Positions 1 to 6,696 of a stretch of DNA of 7,079 bases are shown here, piece after piece. Origin of the DNA: Micrococcales bacterium UBA2465 (GTDB taxonomy: Bacteria; Actinomycetota; Actinomycetes; Actinomycetales; Microbacteriaceae); NCBI GenBank assembly GCA_002342255.1, contig DDPP01000075.1, positions 1-7,079 of the forward strand, in the 5' to 3' direction. A program made the position numbers and the translations under genes. Positions within the stretch are counted from its first letter, which is position 1, and every line of letters begins with the position of its first letter. The notes beneath the pieces were generated by a model. The model did no database searches, was not told the DNA's origin, and saw only the letters and a program-made list of their open reading frames with translations.

Positions 1-332
1 AGTTTTAGTCCGCTGAAGTCGATAGTTCCCATCCATGATGGTCGGTCTGTAGAGTTCTCAGCTGCTTCGATCTTGCTAACGAAGTTTTCGTAACCTGCGA
101 ACAAAACAATCAAAACCAAGTTACCTAGCAAAACTAAGTCCAACAAACCTAGAAGTGAAAGGGTGAACATGTGGGCATCACTGTCGTTAATTCCTTCGGC
201 AAGGTGGACAAACTCAATACCGTACCGCCAAAGCAATAGGGCTAAGGCTCCAACTAACCCGATATAAAGTGGGGCTAAGAGCCAGCGGGCACCAAAAATG
301 AATACTTCTAGGAAATGTTGGAATTTCTTCAT
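1..332 (-). CDS. yqhA: YqhA/UPF0114 family membrane protein, partial (C-terminus beyond left edge)
   Basis: My translation of the minus strand from the ATG at 332-330 gives 110 complete codons plus a partial CTN (Leu) codon, open to the window edge. The protein begins MKKFQHFLEVFIFGARWLLA. It has two clear hydrophobic segments, about residues 17-36 and 56-80, followed by a GYENFVSKIE stretch and then WMGTIDFSGLKL. The layout of membrane helix, GYENFV and W-x-G-x-x-D-F-S-G-L-K matches the UPF0114 (YqhA) family of small inner-membrane proteins. E. coli YqhA is about 164 residues, so roughly a third is missing here. The biochemical role of the family is unknown to me. No Shine-Dalgarno is visible before the ATG; a TAGACT box six bases upstream suggests a leaderless mRNA. 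The gene is divergent from the small zinc-binding gene. Family assignment is by recognition, not by a search. Confidence 0.85.
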   Translation of the reverse strand, partial: MKKFQHFLEVFIFGARWLLAPLYIGLVGALALLLWRYGIEFVHLAEGINDSDAHMFTLSLLGLLDLVLLGNLVLIVLFAGYENFVSKIEAAENSTDRPSWMGTIDFSGLK

Positions 333-338
333 GGTTTG

Positions 339-344
339 AGTCTA
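339..344 (-). promoter_or_regulatory. Candidate -10 box (TAGACT), leaderless start of the yqhA-like gene
   Basis: On the minus strand TAGACT fits the actinobacterial TANNNT -10 consensus. Six bases (CAAACC) separate it from the ATG at 332, so transcription would begin at or next to the A of the start codon. There is no purine-rich Shine-Dalgarno, consistent with a leaderless transcript. The -35 region at 17-bp spacing (362-367, AGCAGA on the minus strand) does not resemble TTGACA. Confidence 0.5.
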
Positions 345-373
345 ATTTGGTCTTAGTTGATTCTGCTCATGCT

Positions 374-379
374 TAAAAT
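374..379 (+). promoter_or_regulatory. Candidate -10 box (TAAAAT), leaderless start of the small zinc-binding gene
   Basis: TAAAAT matches TANNNT closely and is followed by seven bases before the ATG at 387-389, the spacing expected if the mRNA starts at the A of ATG. No Shine-Dalgarno precedes that ATG. The expected -35 position (351-356, TCTTAG) is poor; the nearby TTGATT at 357-362 is too close (11-bp spacer). The box lies inside the longer reading frame that begins at TTG 357 or ATG 369, which argues against those upstream starts. Confidence 0.5.
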
Positions 380-386
380 AGTAAAT

Positions 387-656
387 ATGTCTGGACTACC
401 AACCGGCCCAAGTATTGATACATACTTTGACTTAGATCACATCCAACACTTGGATTTCAACGTTAGTTGTGATTACAAAGACTGTCTGGAAGTTGCTACC
501 CATCGCCTCATATGCCCTAATTGTGGGCAATTTGAGTTCATGTGTTCTTCTCACACGGTAGAAGCGAAGAAAGCTCCACGGGGAAGTTACATAATTTTTG
601 ACCGCTCCTGCAAACATCGGGTAGACATGTTTGATTGCGGCAAAGAACCTATTTAG
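387..656 (+). CDS. Small Cys/His-rich, probably zinc-binding protein of unknown function
   Basis: This frame encodes 89 residues from the ATG at 387 (MSGLPTGPSIDTYF...). The frame is open further upstream, with TTG at 357 and ATG at 369, but the start at 387 fits the -10 box at 374-379 best. Potential metal ligands are C28, C33, H39, C43, C46, C53, H56, C75, H77 and C84, including CPNC (43-46) and C-x2-H (53-56). The layout C-x4-C, CPxCG, C-x2-H and a late C-x-H...C suggests two zinc sites or one zinc ribbon with extra ligands. It resembles short uncharacterised actinobacterial and phage proteins of the C-x4-C...ATH...CG...C-x2-H type, which I cannot name. There is no signal peptide or membrane segment, so it is probably cytoplasmic. 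Its last 8 bp overlap the end of the convergent nuclease-helicase gene. The dense, ordered Cys/His pattern makes chance coding unlikely, but no function can be given. Confidence 0.75.
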   Translation: MSGLPTGPSIDTYFDLDHIQHLDFNVSCDYKDCLEVATHRLICPNCGQFEFMCSSHTVEAKKAPRGSYIIFDRSCKHRVDMFDCGKEPI

Positions 657-3600
657 CAGCTATTTCTAGCAGTCCAGCTAGACGACTGATGGCTTTTACC
701 TCAGCTACGGTTCGGAAACTACTTTGGAGCAAAGTTTCACTAAAAACCAGGTAGCAGGTCGCTTTTGCTCTGCTGATTGCCACATTAAGTCTGTTTCTGT
801 CTAGCAGGAACTCTAAACCTCTTGGAGCGTCCATGCTTGACGATGCAGCAAAGCTGTAAATAACTGCTAAGCCTTCTCTACCCTGAAATTTATCTACTGT
901 GCCCACCATCACTTCCATCAAACCATGGGCATCCAACTCTGCCCTGATTAGATCAACCTGGGCATTGTAAGCCGCAACAACCAACACGTTGCTTGGGTCT
1001 TCTGCGCCGTGTAATGACTTCACTAGCTCTATTACCACCCGGGCTTCTTCTGTGCTTGAAGTTGAATTGCTGTGATGGGGGACGGGTACTGTAATCAGAC
1101 CGGTGTCGTGACCGAGTATGTTGTGTTTTACGTTGTCGGGATGCGATCTGAGCTTTCCCTCATAAGCCAACCAACTGACTGCGTGGTTGATGTCTGGATG
1201 AAGTCGCCTTGTGACCTCAATGAAGTAACCCATCTGCGGTGGAAGAATAGAAAATTCTCCCATGTAGTGACCTAGTGCTGAGTTTTCAACTCCACCAGGA
1301 TGCACTGCGGTCACTACTTGCGGCAGCTGTAGTGGATCACCCATTAAAACCAGATTGTCAGCGATCCCGCTGACCGCCATGCAGTCCACAAGCGAATACT
1401 GGGCTGCCTCATCTATGAACAAGTAATCAAGATGATGTTCGCGAATTCTTTCATTAGAAAAGAAGAAGGATGTTCCAGCAACTAAGAACTCGCCAGTTTG
1501 ATTGCGAAGCCACGTGGCAACCGGAGCGGTGTCTTTGCGGGATTCCCACGGGCGAACCTCTCCTTCTTTTTGAACCTTGATAATCAATGAAGGGTCAACA
1601 CCTGCTTCGACACATGCTTCTAAAACATTTTCAATAGCTGAATGTGAATTTGCCGTAACACCTACCCGTTTTCCATCTGCGATTAGTTTCGCTATAGTTC
1701 GGGAAGCTAGATAGGTTTTACCCGACCCCGGCGGACCTTGAATAGCTAAAACTGAATTATCCAGTGAAGCAACTGATTCAATTACGGCTGGTAAATAGTT
1801 GCCGACATCAGCTTGGGCTAAGCTCTTGCCGTTCTTCAGCCTAGGGTTGCGACGCATTAGAAGATCCATAATGGCAAAACCCACAGGAGCTTGTTCAATC
1901 GGGCTTCCCCACTGGCTTGCGATTTCTTCAGCTAAAGTTTGAAGCTCCCGTTGTTTTGCGGTGGTTGGGTAGTTGGTGATGTCGACTATCGCATTTGGTA
2001 AATAGATATCTGACTTCTTGGAGATGGTTCTTTGGAAAGTGACCTTTCCTGATTCGAATTCCACGACCGAACCGTAGTCTCGGTTCTGCTGATTGCCAGC
2101 GCCGCGGTAGGCAACTGCCACTCGCATTCCTTTTTCTGGGGTAAACAAGTCGTTGTCTGGCAACCATCCTTCATAAGTGATCACCAAACGCTCTTCGCCT
2201 TCCCGGCTGGTTTTCACTTCCCTAGAGATTTCGATTACGTCACTGACCGAAGCAGCGGTTCTATCCTCAGAAAGGGCTTCTTCATCCATGGAAACCCGCA
2301 TTGATACATCAGCCCAAAACATCACTTCTTCACGCTTATAAAAAAGAATGGAGTGGGTGAGAGCTAGCCAAATCTGTGCTCGGTAGTCCGCTTCTAAATC
2401 CTTACCCCAAGGCCAATTTTCGACCTTATCAAATAGTGCTTTAGTTTGAGCCTGCAACTCTATTAGCTGCAATTCGCTGCGACTTAGGCTTTGATGCCCC
2501 TCCTCCTCATCTGAATCATCAGATTCGGATTGTCCGTATTTGCTACAAGCTCCAGGCATCGAGGCAAGCCAGCGGTAAAGTTCTCTGGTTGACCAGACAT
2601 CTTCCAAGTTATAGAGCCTGAGTTCCCGGTATACCTGATCTGCTTCAGCTTGGATTTTTTGCCGCTCGGCAGAATCTAAATCAGGGTTCTGCACTAAGTT
2701 TTGTAATTCTCGCCATCTATCGTATTCGTCGATGCTTGCCGAAGCTTTAGTAACTTCTGCTGACCGCTGGAAGTTATAATGACGCTCCAACTTCTTGATT
2801 GAATAACTTTCCTCACCAACTATCAAAGAATTCTTGACGATGTAATACATGTCGACCAGTCGACCATTTTTTATTAGCCAAGCCACCTCATCTTCGAAGA
2901 TGCCATGGCGCATTGCTAAACGCTTGAGTGCAGAGTTTTCGTAGCTAGCGTAATGATAGATGTGTGCATTTGGATCTTTGCGCATCCGATCTAAAGCCCA
3001 CTCCATAAAATTAGCGAAGGCAAGTTTTTCCTGTTGCCTATCGTGCGCCCAGAACTCAGTAAAAAGTGAATCTAAAGGCTTCCCTTCGTTTTTTCCTTCA
3101 CCCCAAACATAATTACCGAAGAGATATTCAAGACCACCACGTTCGGTGTAATAGGGGAAACCCTCAAAGTCAAAGAAGATATCTAGATCCGATTTAGGTG
3201 GTAGATATTGAATCATTGGATCAGCCATGAGATGGCATACCGGTGAATCGGACTCTCTTGATTCAACCTGAGCCTTGGCTTGCATCCGAATCTTGTTATA
3301 TGTGTCTTCTGTCATTCTGAATGGTCGCTGATCATCACTGGCATTAGCCAGAGCCTTCATTGTGGAAATCCCATTTCCTAAAAGCTTTGCTATTTGCATT
3401 TGTGTTATGTTAGCGACTTGCACTAAATCATCTGTTAGTGCACGGTCATCAATGCATAGCTCCGGATATTCACAGATTTCACAATTGCTTTTAGCTGGAC
3501 AGTGCCAAGAAAGATTCTTGGCATTTAGTTCTTGGAGAAACTCTGAAGATTTAGTTTCTGACACTATGTTTACTATTTTTTCACGAGCCAATCTCATGGC

Positions 3601-4248
3601 TGGAACTATTTCGATTTCCTCAAAACTATCGATAGTTCTGGAACCCAAAACCAAGCCATGTCGGTAACCTTCCGCCTTGAACCCCAAGTCATCCAGTGCA
3701 TCAACATATAAACCAACCTGTAACAAATAAGCAGGCTTAGCATTACCCCCATATTTGGCATCCCAGGCAGTGTATTTGTTTCCAGTGGGGTGATCTCCTC
3801 GCTTTTTTTGTACAATCAGCCTTCCTTCAACAAAAGCAAGCTCCCAATCTTGTCTAACCAGGAAATCTGGTTTGCCGCTAAAAATAGTGCCGTTGTAAAC
3901 CCGCTTTAACCCACCTTGATAGATAACAGGAACGCCCGCTTTCATCAGGTCAATGGTCTGATTCAAATCACCATCTACAGCAGGTCTTTCCACCACCCCA
4001 GCTGGCACGGATGCCAACAGTTCAGAAACCAATAGAGCTTCGAAAATGACCCCATATTTTTGGGCAAGAGTCTTGTCTTCGCCGGCTAATCTAGCTTCTT
4101 CTAGGGCATCCTCATAGGGCTTCAGGCGCTCTAGAACATCTGCCAAGCCCAGAGATCTGGCAACCGATAATTTGGTGCAGTGCTCACAAGATGATGCCCT
4201 CATCAGATCTCTGGTGTTGAAAGACCAAAGCGAATCTCTTATATACAT
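649..4248 (-). CDS. TM0106-family RecB/Cas4-like nuclease - DEDD exonuclease - SF1 helicase fusion
   Basis: This 1199-residue protein has at least three enzymatic modules. (1) Residues about 1-270 are a PD-(D/E)XK nuclease: E70, PD at 127-128, D163-A-K165 and the Q177-x3-Y181 motif. Cysteines at 21/24 plus C256-x2-C259-x5-C265 match the four-Cys Fe-S arrangement of Cas4 and AddB. (2) After a helix-hairpin-like stretch (278-303), residues about 353-562 look like a YprB/RNase H-fold exonuclease: DFE (360-362), HYASYE (432-437), VDMY (465-468), SYSIKKLE (481-488) and YNLED (546-550). (3) From about 800 comes an SF1 Upf1/Dna2-like helicase: Walker A GPPGSGKT (838-845), DEAAQ (946-950), GDPLQLPQ (970-977), TRRLH (1013-1017), GTVDKFQGRE (1116-1125), NVAISRAK (1155-1162). 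An acidic linker (576-583) follows the exonuclease. All key motifs are present, so it is probably active. By family knowledge the role is DNA processing, cytoplasmic and otherwise undefined; repair or defence is inference. The ATG at 4248 is supported by the Cys pair just after it. Confidence 0.92.
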   Translation of the reverse strand: MYIRDSLWSFNTRDLMRASSCEHCTKLSVARSLGLADVLERLKPYEDALEEARLAGEDKTLAQKYGVIFEALLVSELLASVPAGVVERPAVDGDLNQTIDLMKAGVPVIYQGGLKRVYNGTIFSGKPDFLVRQDWELAFVEGRLIVQKKRGDHPTGNKYTAWDAKYGGNAKPAYLLQVGLYVDALDDLGFKAEGYRHGLVLGSRTIDSFEEIEIVPAMRLAREKIVNIVSETKSSEFLQELNAKNLSWHCPAKSNCEICEYPELCIDDRALTDDLVQVANITQMQIAKLLGNGISTMKALANASDDQRPFRMTEDTYNKIRMQAKAQVESRESDSPVCHLMADPMIQYLPPKSDLDIFFDFEGFPYYTERGGLEYLFGNYVWGEGKNEGKPLDSLFTEFWAHDRQQEKLAFANFMEWALDRMRKDPNAHIYHYASYENSALKRLAMRHGIFEDEVAWLIKNGRLVDMYYIVKNSLIVGEESYSIKKLERHYNFQRSAEVTKASASIDEYDRWRELQNLVQNPDLDSAERQKIQAEADQVYRELRLYNLEDVWSTRELYRWLASMPGACSKYGQSESDDSDEEEGHQSLSRSELQLIELQAQTKALFDKVENWPWGKDLEADYRAQIWLALTHSILFYKREEVMFWADVSMRVSMDEEALSEDRTAASVSDVIEISREVKTSREGEERLVITYEGWLPDNDLFTPEKGMRVAVAYRGAGNQQNRDYGSVVEFESGKVTFQRTISKKSDIYLPNAIVDITNYPTTAKQRELQTLAEEIASQWGSPIEQAPVGFAIMDLLMRRNPRLKNGKSLAQADVGNYLPAVIESVASLDNSVLAIQGPPGSGKTYLASRTIAKLIADGKRVGVTANSHSAIENVLEACVEAGVDPSLIIKVQKEGEVRPWESRKDTAPVATWLRNQTGEFLVAGTSFFFSNERIREHHLDYLFIDEAAQYSLVDCMAVSGIADNLVLMGDPLQLPQVVTAVHPGGVENSALGHYMGEFSILPPQMGYFIEVTRRLHPDINHAVSWLAYEGKLRSHPDNVKHNILGHDTGLITVPVPHHSNSTSSTEEARVVIELVKSLHGAEDPSNVLVVAAYNAQVDLIRAELDAHGLMEVMVGTVDKFQGREGLAVIYSFAASSSMDAPRGLEFLLDRNRLNVAISRAKATCYLVFSETLLQSSFRTVAEVKAISRLAGLLEIAAK

Positions 4249-4251
4249 GAA

Positions 4252-4258
4252 TCCCTTT
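4252..4258 (-). promoter_or_regulatory. Weak ribosome binding site of the nuclease-helicase gene
   Basis: The minus strand reads AAAGGGA, then TTC, then the ATG at 4248. It is purine rich and partly complementary to the 16S tail, but the spacing of three to four bases is short. It mildly supports the 4248 start and suggests a leadered rather than leaderless transcript here. Confidence 0.4.
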
Positions 4259-4328
4259 ATTTAGCGCTTAGAATCCAGATTGCCAGAAACCAGTGACATT
4301 TAAGGCCATAACACTGATTGGTTAAATA

Positions 4329-4334
4329 TTTATA
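4329..4334 (-). promoter_or_regulatory. Candidate -10 box (TATAAA) upstream of the nuclease-helicase gene
   Basis: TATAAA on the minus strand, directly preceded by TG, lies in the AT-rich part of the spacer about 80 bases before the ATG. No good -35 sits at 16-18 bp; the nearest TTGAAA is about 25 bp upstream. It could give this gene a promoter independent of the pur operon, but AT-rich sequence produces such boxes by chance. Confidence 0.25.
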
Positions 4335-4365
4335 CACTTTTGGGCGGGACGCGGTCTTATTTCAA

Positions 4366-4381
4366 GGTTTTCAAGAAAACC
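4366..4381. repeat. Perfect inverted repeat GGTTTTC-AA-GAAAACC, 7-bp arms
   Basis: The arms GGTTTTC (4366-4372) and GAAAACC (4375-4381) are exact complements separated by AA. It begins 21 bases after the purL stop codon on the transcribed strand. As RNA it could form a 6-bp stem with a 4-base loop. It lacks a following U-run, so it is a poor intrinsic terminator; a protein binding site or an mRNA 3'-end stabiliser are alternatives. Confidence 0.6.
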
Positions 4382-4401
4382 AGTCAGGTATGGAGTTGTT
4401 G

Positions 4402-6696
4402 TTACCCAAACAACTCAGGGATAGTTGCACTATGTGAGTTTCTAAGCTCTTCTAGGCTCCAGGTGGCAACATCCTGAATTACAAGTTCTTTGACGCTGTC
4501 GGTAACACCAATTCTTAGTACTGGAATGCCTCTAGCTTCACAAAGTCCAACAAACTTCACATCGTCTTCTCTACCAACAGAGATAAGCATTCGTCCTTGG
4601 CTTTCGCTGAATAGAGCTGCGGTTAGGTCGATTCGGTCACGTTCAATTAGCTCGATTAGCCAGATTCTTGCACCAACATTGAATCTCAAACAGCTTTCAA
4701 CTACAGCCTGTGCTAAACCACCATCTGATAGATCATGTGCTGAAGCTATAAGCCCCTGGAGATTAGCTCCGTGCATAAGTTCCGCAAGTTCTTTTTCTTT
4801 AGCCAGATCAACCACAGGTGGTTTACCACCTAGGTGGTCATGAATAACTTCAGCCCAGGCTGAACCATCAAGTTCATCTCTAGTGATACCTAGTAGATAG
4901 ATGTTGTTTCCCTCATCCTGCCAACCAGAAGGAATTCTTCTAGCAACATCATCAATTACACCTAGAACACCAACAACTGGAGTTGGGTAGATTGCGGTGT
5001 CACCAGTTTGGTTGTAGAAAGATACGTTACCCCCGGTAACCGGGATACCTAGTTCAAGACAGCCATCAGCAAGACCTGCAGTTGCCTCTTTGAACTGCCA
5101 CATTACTTCAGGGTTCTCCGGTGAACCAAAGTTCAAACAGTTGGTAACAGCCATCGGAACAGCACCAGATGCTGCAACGTTTCTATAGCTTTCAGCTAGA
5201 GCAAGCTTTGCTCCTGCGTATGGATCTAATTGGCAATATTTACCGTTTGCATCTGTCGCTATGGCAACACCTAAACCACTGTCTTCTGAAACACGAACCA
5301 TACCTGAATCATCTGGCATTGCTAATGCGGTGTTACCGCCAACATAGTGGTCATACTGGTCAGTAATCCAACTCTTTGAAGCTTGGTTCGGTGAAGAAAC
5401 TACTTGAACAAGCTGTGATGCAAGTTCACTTGCATTCTGTGCTCTGGCTAAACCTAGTTTGTTTACTGATCTCTCATTTAGTGTGTCAATCCATTTTGGA
5501 TATGCAACAGGTCTTTCATAAACCGGACCATCATGAGCTACAGACCTAGGTGGAACACTAACAATCTCTTCTTTACCCCAGTTGATGTAGAGTCTAGGTT
5601 CGCGAATAACTTTACCTAGCACCGAGAATTCAACTTCGTGCTTGTTCACAATCTTGGTAAAAGCTTTTAGATGTTTCTTAGGGACGATAGCCATCATGCG
5701 TTCCTGAGATTCACTCATCAATATTTCTTCAGGAGTCAGAGATGCATCTCTTAGCAAGACGTTCTTTAGTTGAACTCGCATTCCTCTTCTACCATTAGAT
5801 GCAAGTTCACTTGTCGCACATGACAAACCAGCTCCACCTAGGTCTTGAATACCTGCAACAACACCAGCTGCATATAGTTCTAGACAGCACTCGATCAAAA
5901 CCTTTTCAGCGAAAGGGTCGCCAACTTGAACAGCAGGTCTTCTTGAAGGCCCATCAGCATCAAAAGCTTCAGATGCTAATACCGAGACACCGCCAATACC
6001 ATCAGCACCGGTTCGAGCACCAAAAAGGATTACTAGATCGCCCGGGTGGTCAGCTTTAGCAAGTTTTAGGTCATTATGTCTAAGTGCCCCAACCGATAAG
6101 GCGTTTACCAGAGGATTACCCTGATAAACCTTATTAAAAACAGTTTCACCACCAATGTTTGGTAAACCTAAACAGTTTCCATAAAAGCTAATACCTGAAA
6201 CAACACCGTTTACTACTCGCGCAGTATCGGGGTGGCCAGGAGCACCAAACCGCAGCTGATCCATAACTGCGATAGGTCTGGCACCCATAGTAAGAATGTC
6301 ACGGACAATACCGCCAACACCGGTAGCAGCACCTTGGAATGGTTCGATGTAGCTCGGGTGGTTATGAGATTCAACCTTGAAGGTAACGGCCCACCCTTCA
6401 CCAATGTCAACAACACCAGCGTTTTCACCCATACCGACCATGAGATTCTTCTTCATCTCATCGGTAACTTTTTCACCAAACTGTCTTAGATAAATCTTTG
6501 AGCTCTTATAAGAGCAGTGTTCAGACCACATCACTGAATACATTGCTAGTTCAGCGCTAGTGGGTCTTCTATTCAGAATAACTTTGATGCGGTCATACTC
6601 TTCTTGCTTTAGACCTAGTTCTTTCCAAGGCTGGACCTTGTCGGGAGATTTACTTGCAGCTTTAGTTGTGTCAACCAGTGAAACTTTCTTAGCCAT
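4402..6696 (-). CDS. purL: Phosphoribosylformylglycinamidine synthase subunit PurL (small type)
   Basis: This 764-residue protein is the synthetase subunit that converts FGAR, ATP and glutamine-derived ammonia to FGAM in the fourth step of purine synthesis, in the cytoplasm. Visible motifs include [10 protein letters not shown] (58-67) with the active-site His60, [21 protein letters not shown] (109-129), [11 protein letters not shown] (282-292) and SESQERM (328-334). A second AIRS-type half has [11 protein letters not shown] (451-461), [13 protein letters not shown] (518-530), [10 protein letters not shown] (551-560), [10 protein letters not shown] (653-662) and FSESQGRML (696-704). The length is typical of PurL proteins that work with separate PurS and PurQ; no PurS-like or glutaminase domain is fused. 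A TTG codon lies immediately before the ATG in frame, but the ATG at 6696 gives the natural MAKK start and overlaps the purQ stop by one base. No unusual substitution was seen. Confidence 0.98.
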   Translation of the reverse strand: MAKKVSLVDTTKAASKSPDKVQPWKELGLKQEEYDRIKVILNRRPTSAELAMYSVMWSEHCSYKSSKIYLRQFGEKVTDEMKKNLMVGMGENAGVVDIGEGWAVTFKVESHNHPSYIEPFQGAATGVGGIVRDILTMGARPIAVMDQLRFGAPGHPDTARVVNGVVSGISFYGNCLGLPNIGGETVFNKVYQGNPLVNALSVGALRHNDLKLAKADHPGDLVILFGARTGADGIGGVSVLASEAFDADGPSRRPAVQVGDPFAEKVLIECCLELYAAGVVAGIQDLGGAGLSCATSELASNGRRGMRVQLKNVLLRDASLTPEEILMSESQERMMAIVPKKHLKAFTKIVNKHEVEFSVLGKVIREPRLYINWGKEEIVSVPPRSVAHDGPVYERPVAYPKWIDTLNERSVNKLGLARAQNASELASQLVQVVSSPNQASKSWITDQYDHYVGGNTALAMPDDSGMVRVSEDSGLGVAIATDANGKYCQLDPYAGAKLALAESYRNVAASGAVPMAVTNCLNFGSPENPEVMWQFKEATAGLADGCLELGIPVTGGNVSFYNQTGDTAIYPTPVVGVLGVIDDVARRIPSGWQDEGNNIYLLGITRDELDGSAWAEVIHDHLGGKPPVVDLAKEKELAELMHGANLQGLIASAHDLSDGGLAQAVVESCLRFNVGARIWLIELIERDRIDLTAALFSESQGRMLISVGREDDVKFVGLCEARGIPVLRIGVTDSVKELVIQDVATWSLEELRNSHSATIPELFG
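4812..4838. repeat. Nested palindromes inside purL
   Basis: A perfect 14-bp palindrome, ACCACCTAGGTGGT, spans 4825-4838. Its left arm also pairs with AGGTGGT at 4816-4822 (7-bp arms, 2-base gap), and CCAC-AG-GTGG lies at 4812-4821. It encodes the HLGGKPPV stretch of PurL (residues 621-628). Common Gly GGT, Pro CCA/CCT and Leu CTA codons may create it by chance. Confidence 0.5.

Larger units (their letters stand above)
4249..4401. other. 153-bp spacer between purL and the nuclease-helicase gene
   Basis: I find no open reading frame or RNA gene here. On the minus strand it reads, after the purL stop: a perfect AT-rich inverted repeat (4366-4381), a GC-rich patch (about 4341-4355), an AT-rich patch with a TATAAA candidate -10 (4329-4334), and a weak Shine-Dalgarno before the nuclease-helicase ATG. 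No run of T follows any hairpin, so an intrinsic terminator for purL is not evident and read-through is possible. Confidence 0.6.

Noticed and set aside
357..386. Longer N-terminus for the small zinc-binding protein, starting at TTG 357 or ATG 369
   Set aside because: No Shine-Dalgarno precedes either codon, the added residues (MILLMLKIVN) look unlike the rest, and the best -10 box lies inside this stretch at the right distance for a leaderless start at 387.
432..617. Minus-strand 61-residue frame opposite the small zinc-binding gene
   Set aside because: It is antisense to a better supported frame, has no ribosome site and shows no recognisable motif.
665..682. Small stem TCTAGC-AGTCCA-GCTAGA near the convergent gene ends as a bidirectional terminator
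   Set aside because: The stem is only 6 bp, lies within the nuclease-helicase coding sequence and has no T-run on either side.
1072..1275. Plus-strand frame opposite the helicase C-terminal region
   Set aside because: It is an antisense shadow of a gene whose helicase motifs are intact on the other strand.
1928..2174. Two minus-strand frames (62 and 79 residues) within the nuclease-helicase gene
   Set aside because: They are out-of-frame shadows on the same strand; the main frame is uninterrupted here, so they do not indicate a frameshift.
3362..3815. Plus-strand 101-residue and minus-strand 69-residue frames over the nuclease domain
   Set aside because: Both overlap the PD-(D/E)XK and Cys cluster coding region in other frames and have no independent support.
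649..4248. Cas4-like domain as a sign of a CRISPR-Cas adaptation locus
   Set aside because: No repeat array, cas1, cas2 or other cas gene is present, and the full domain architecture matches the stand-alone TM0106 type.
4490..6489. Several frames of 65-117 residues within purL on either strand
   Set aside because: They are shadows of a fully conserved purL; their low-complexity Ser/Arg- or His/Gln-rich compositions are typical of antisense reading.
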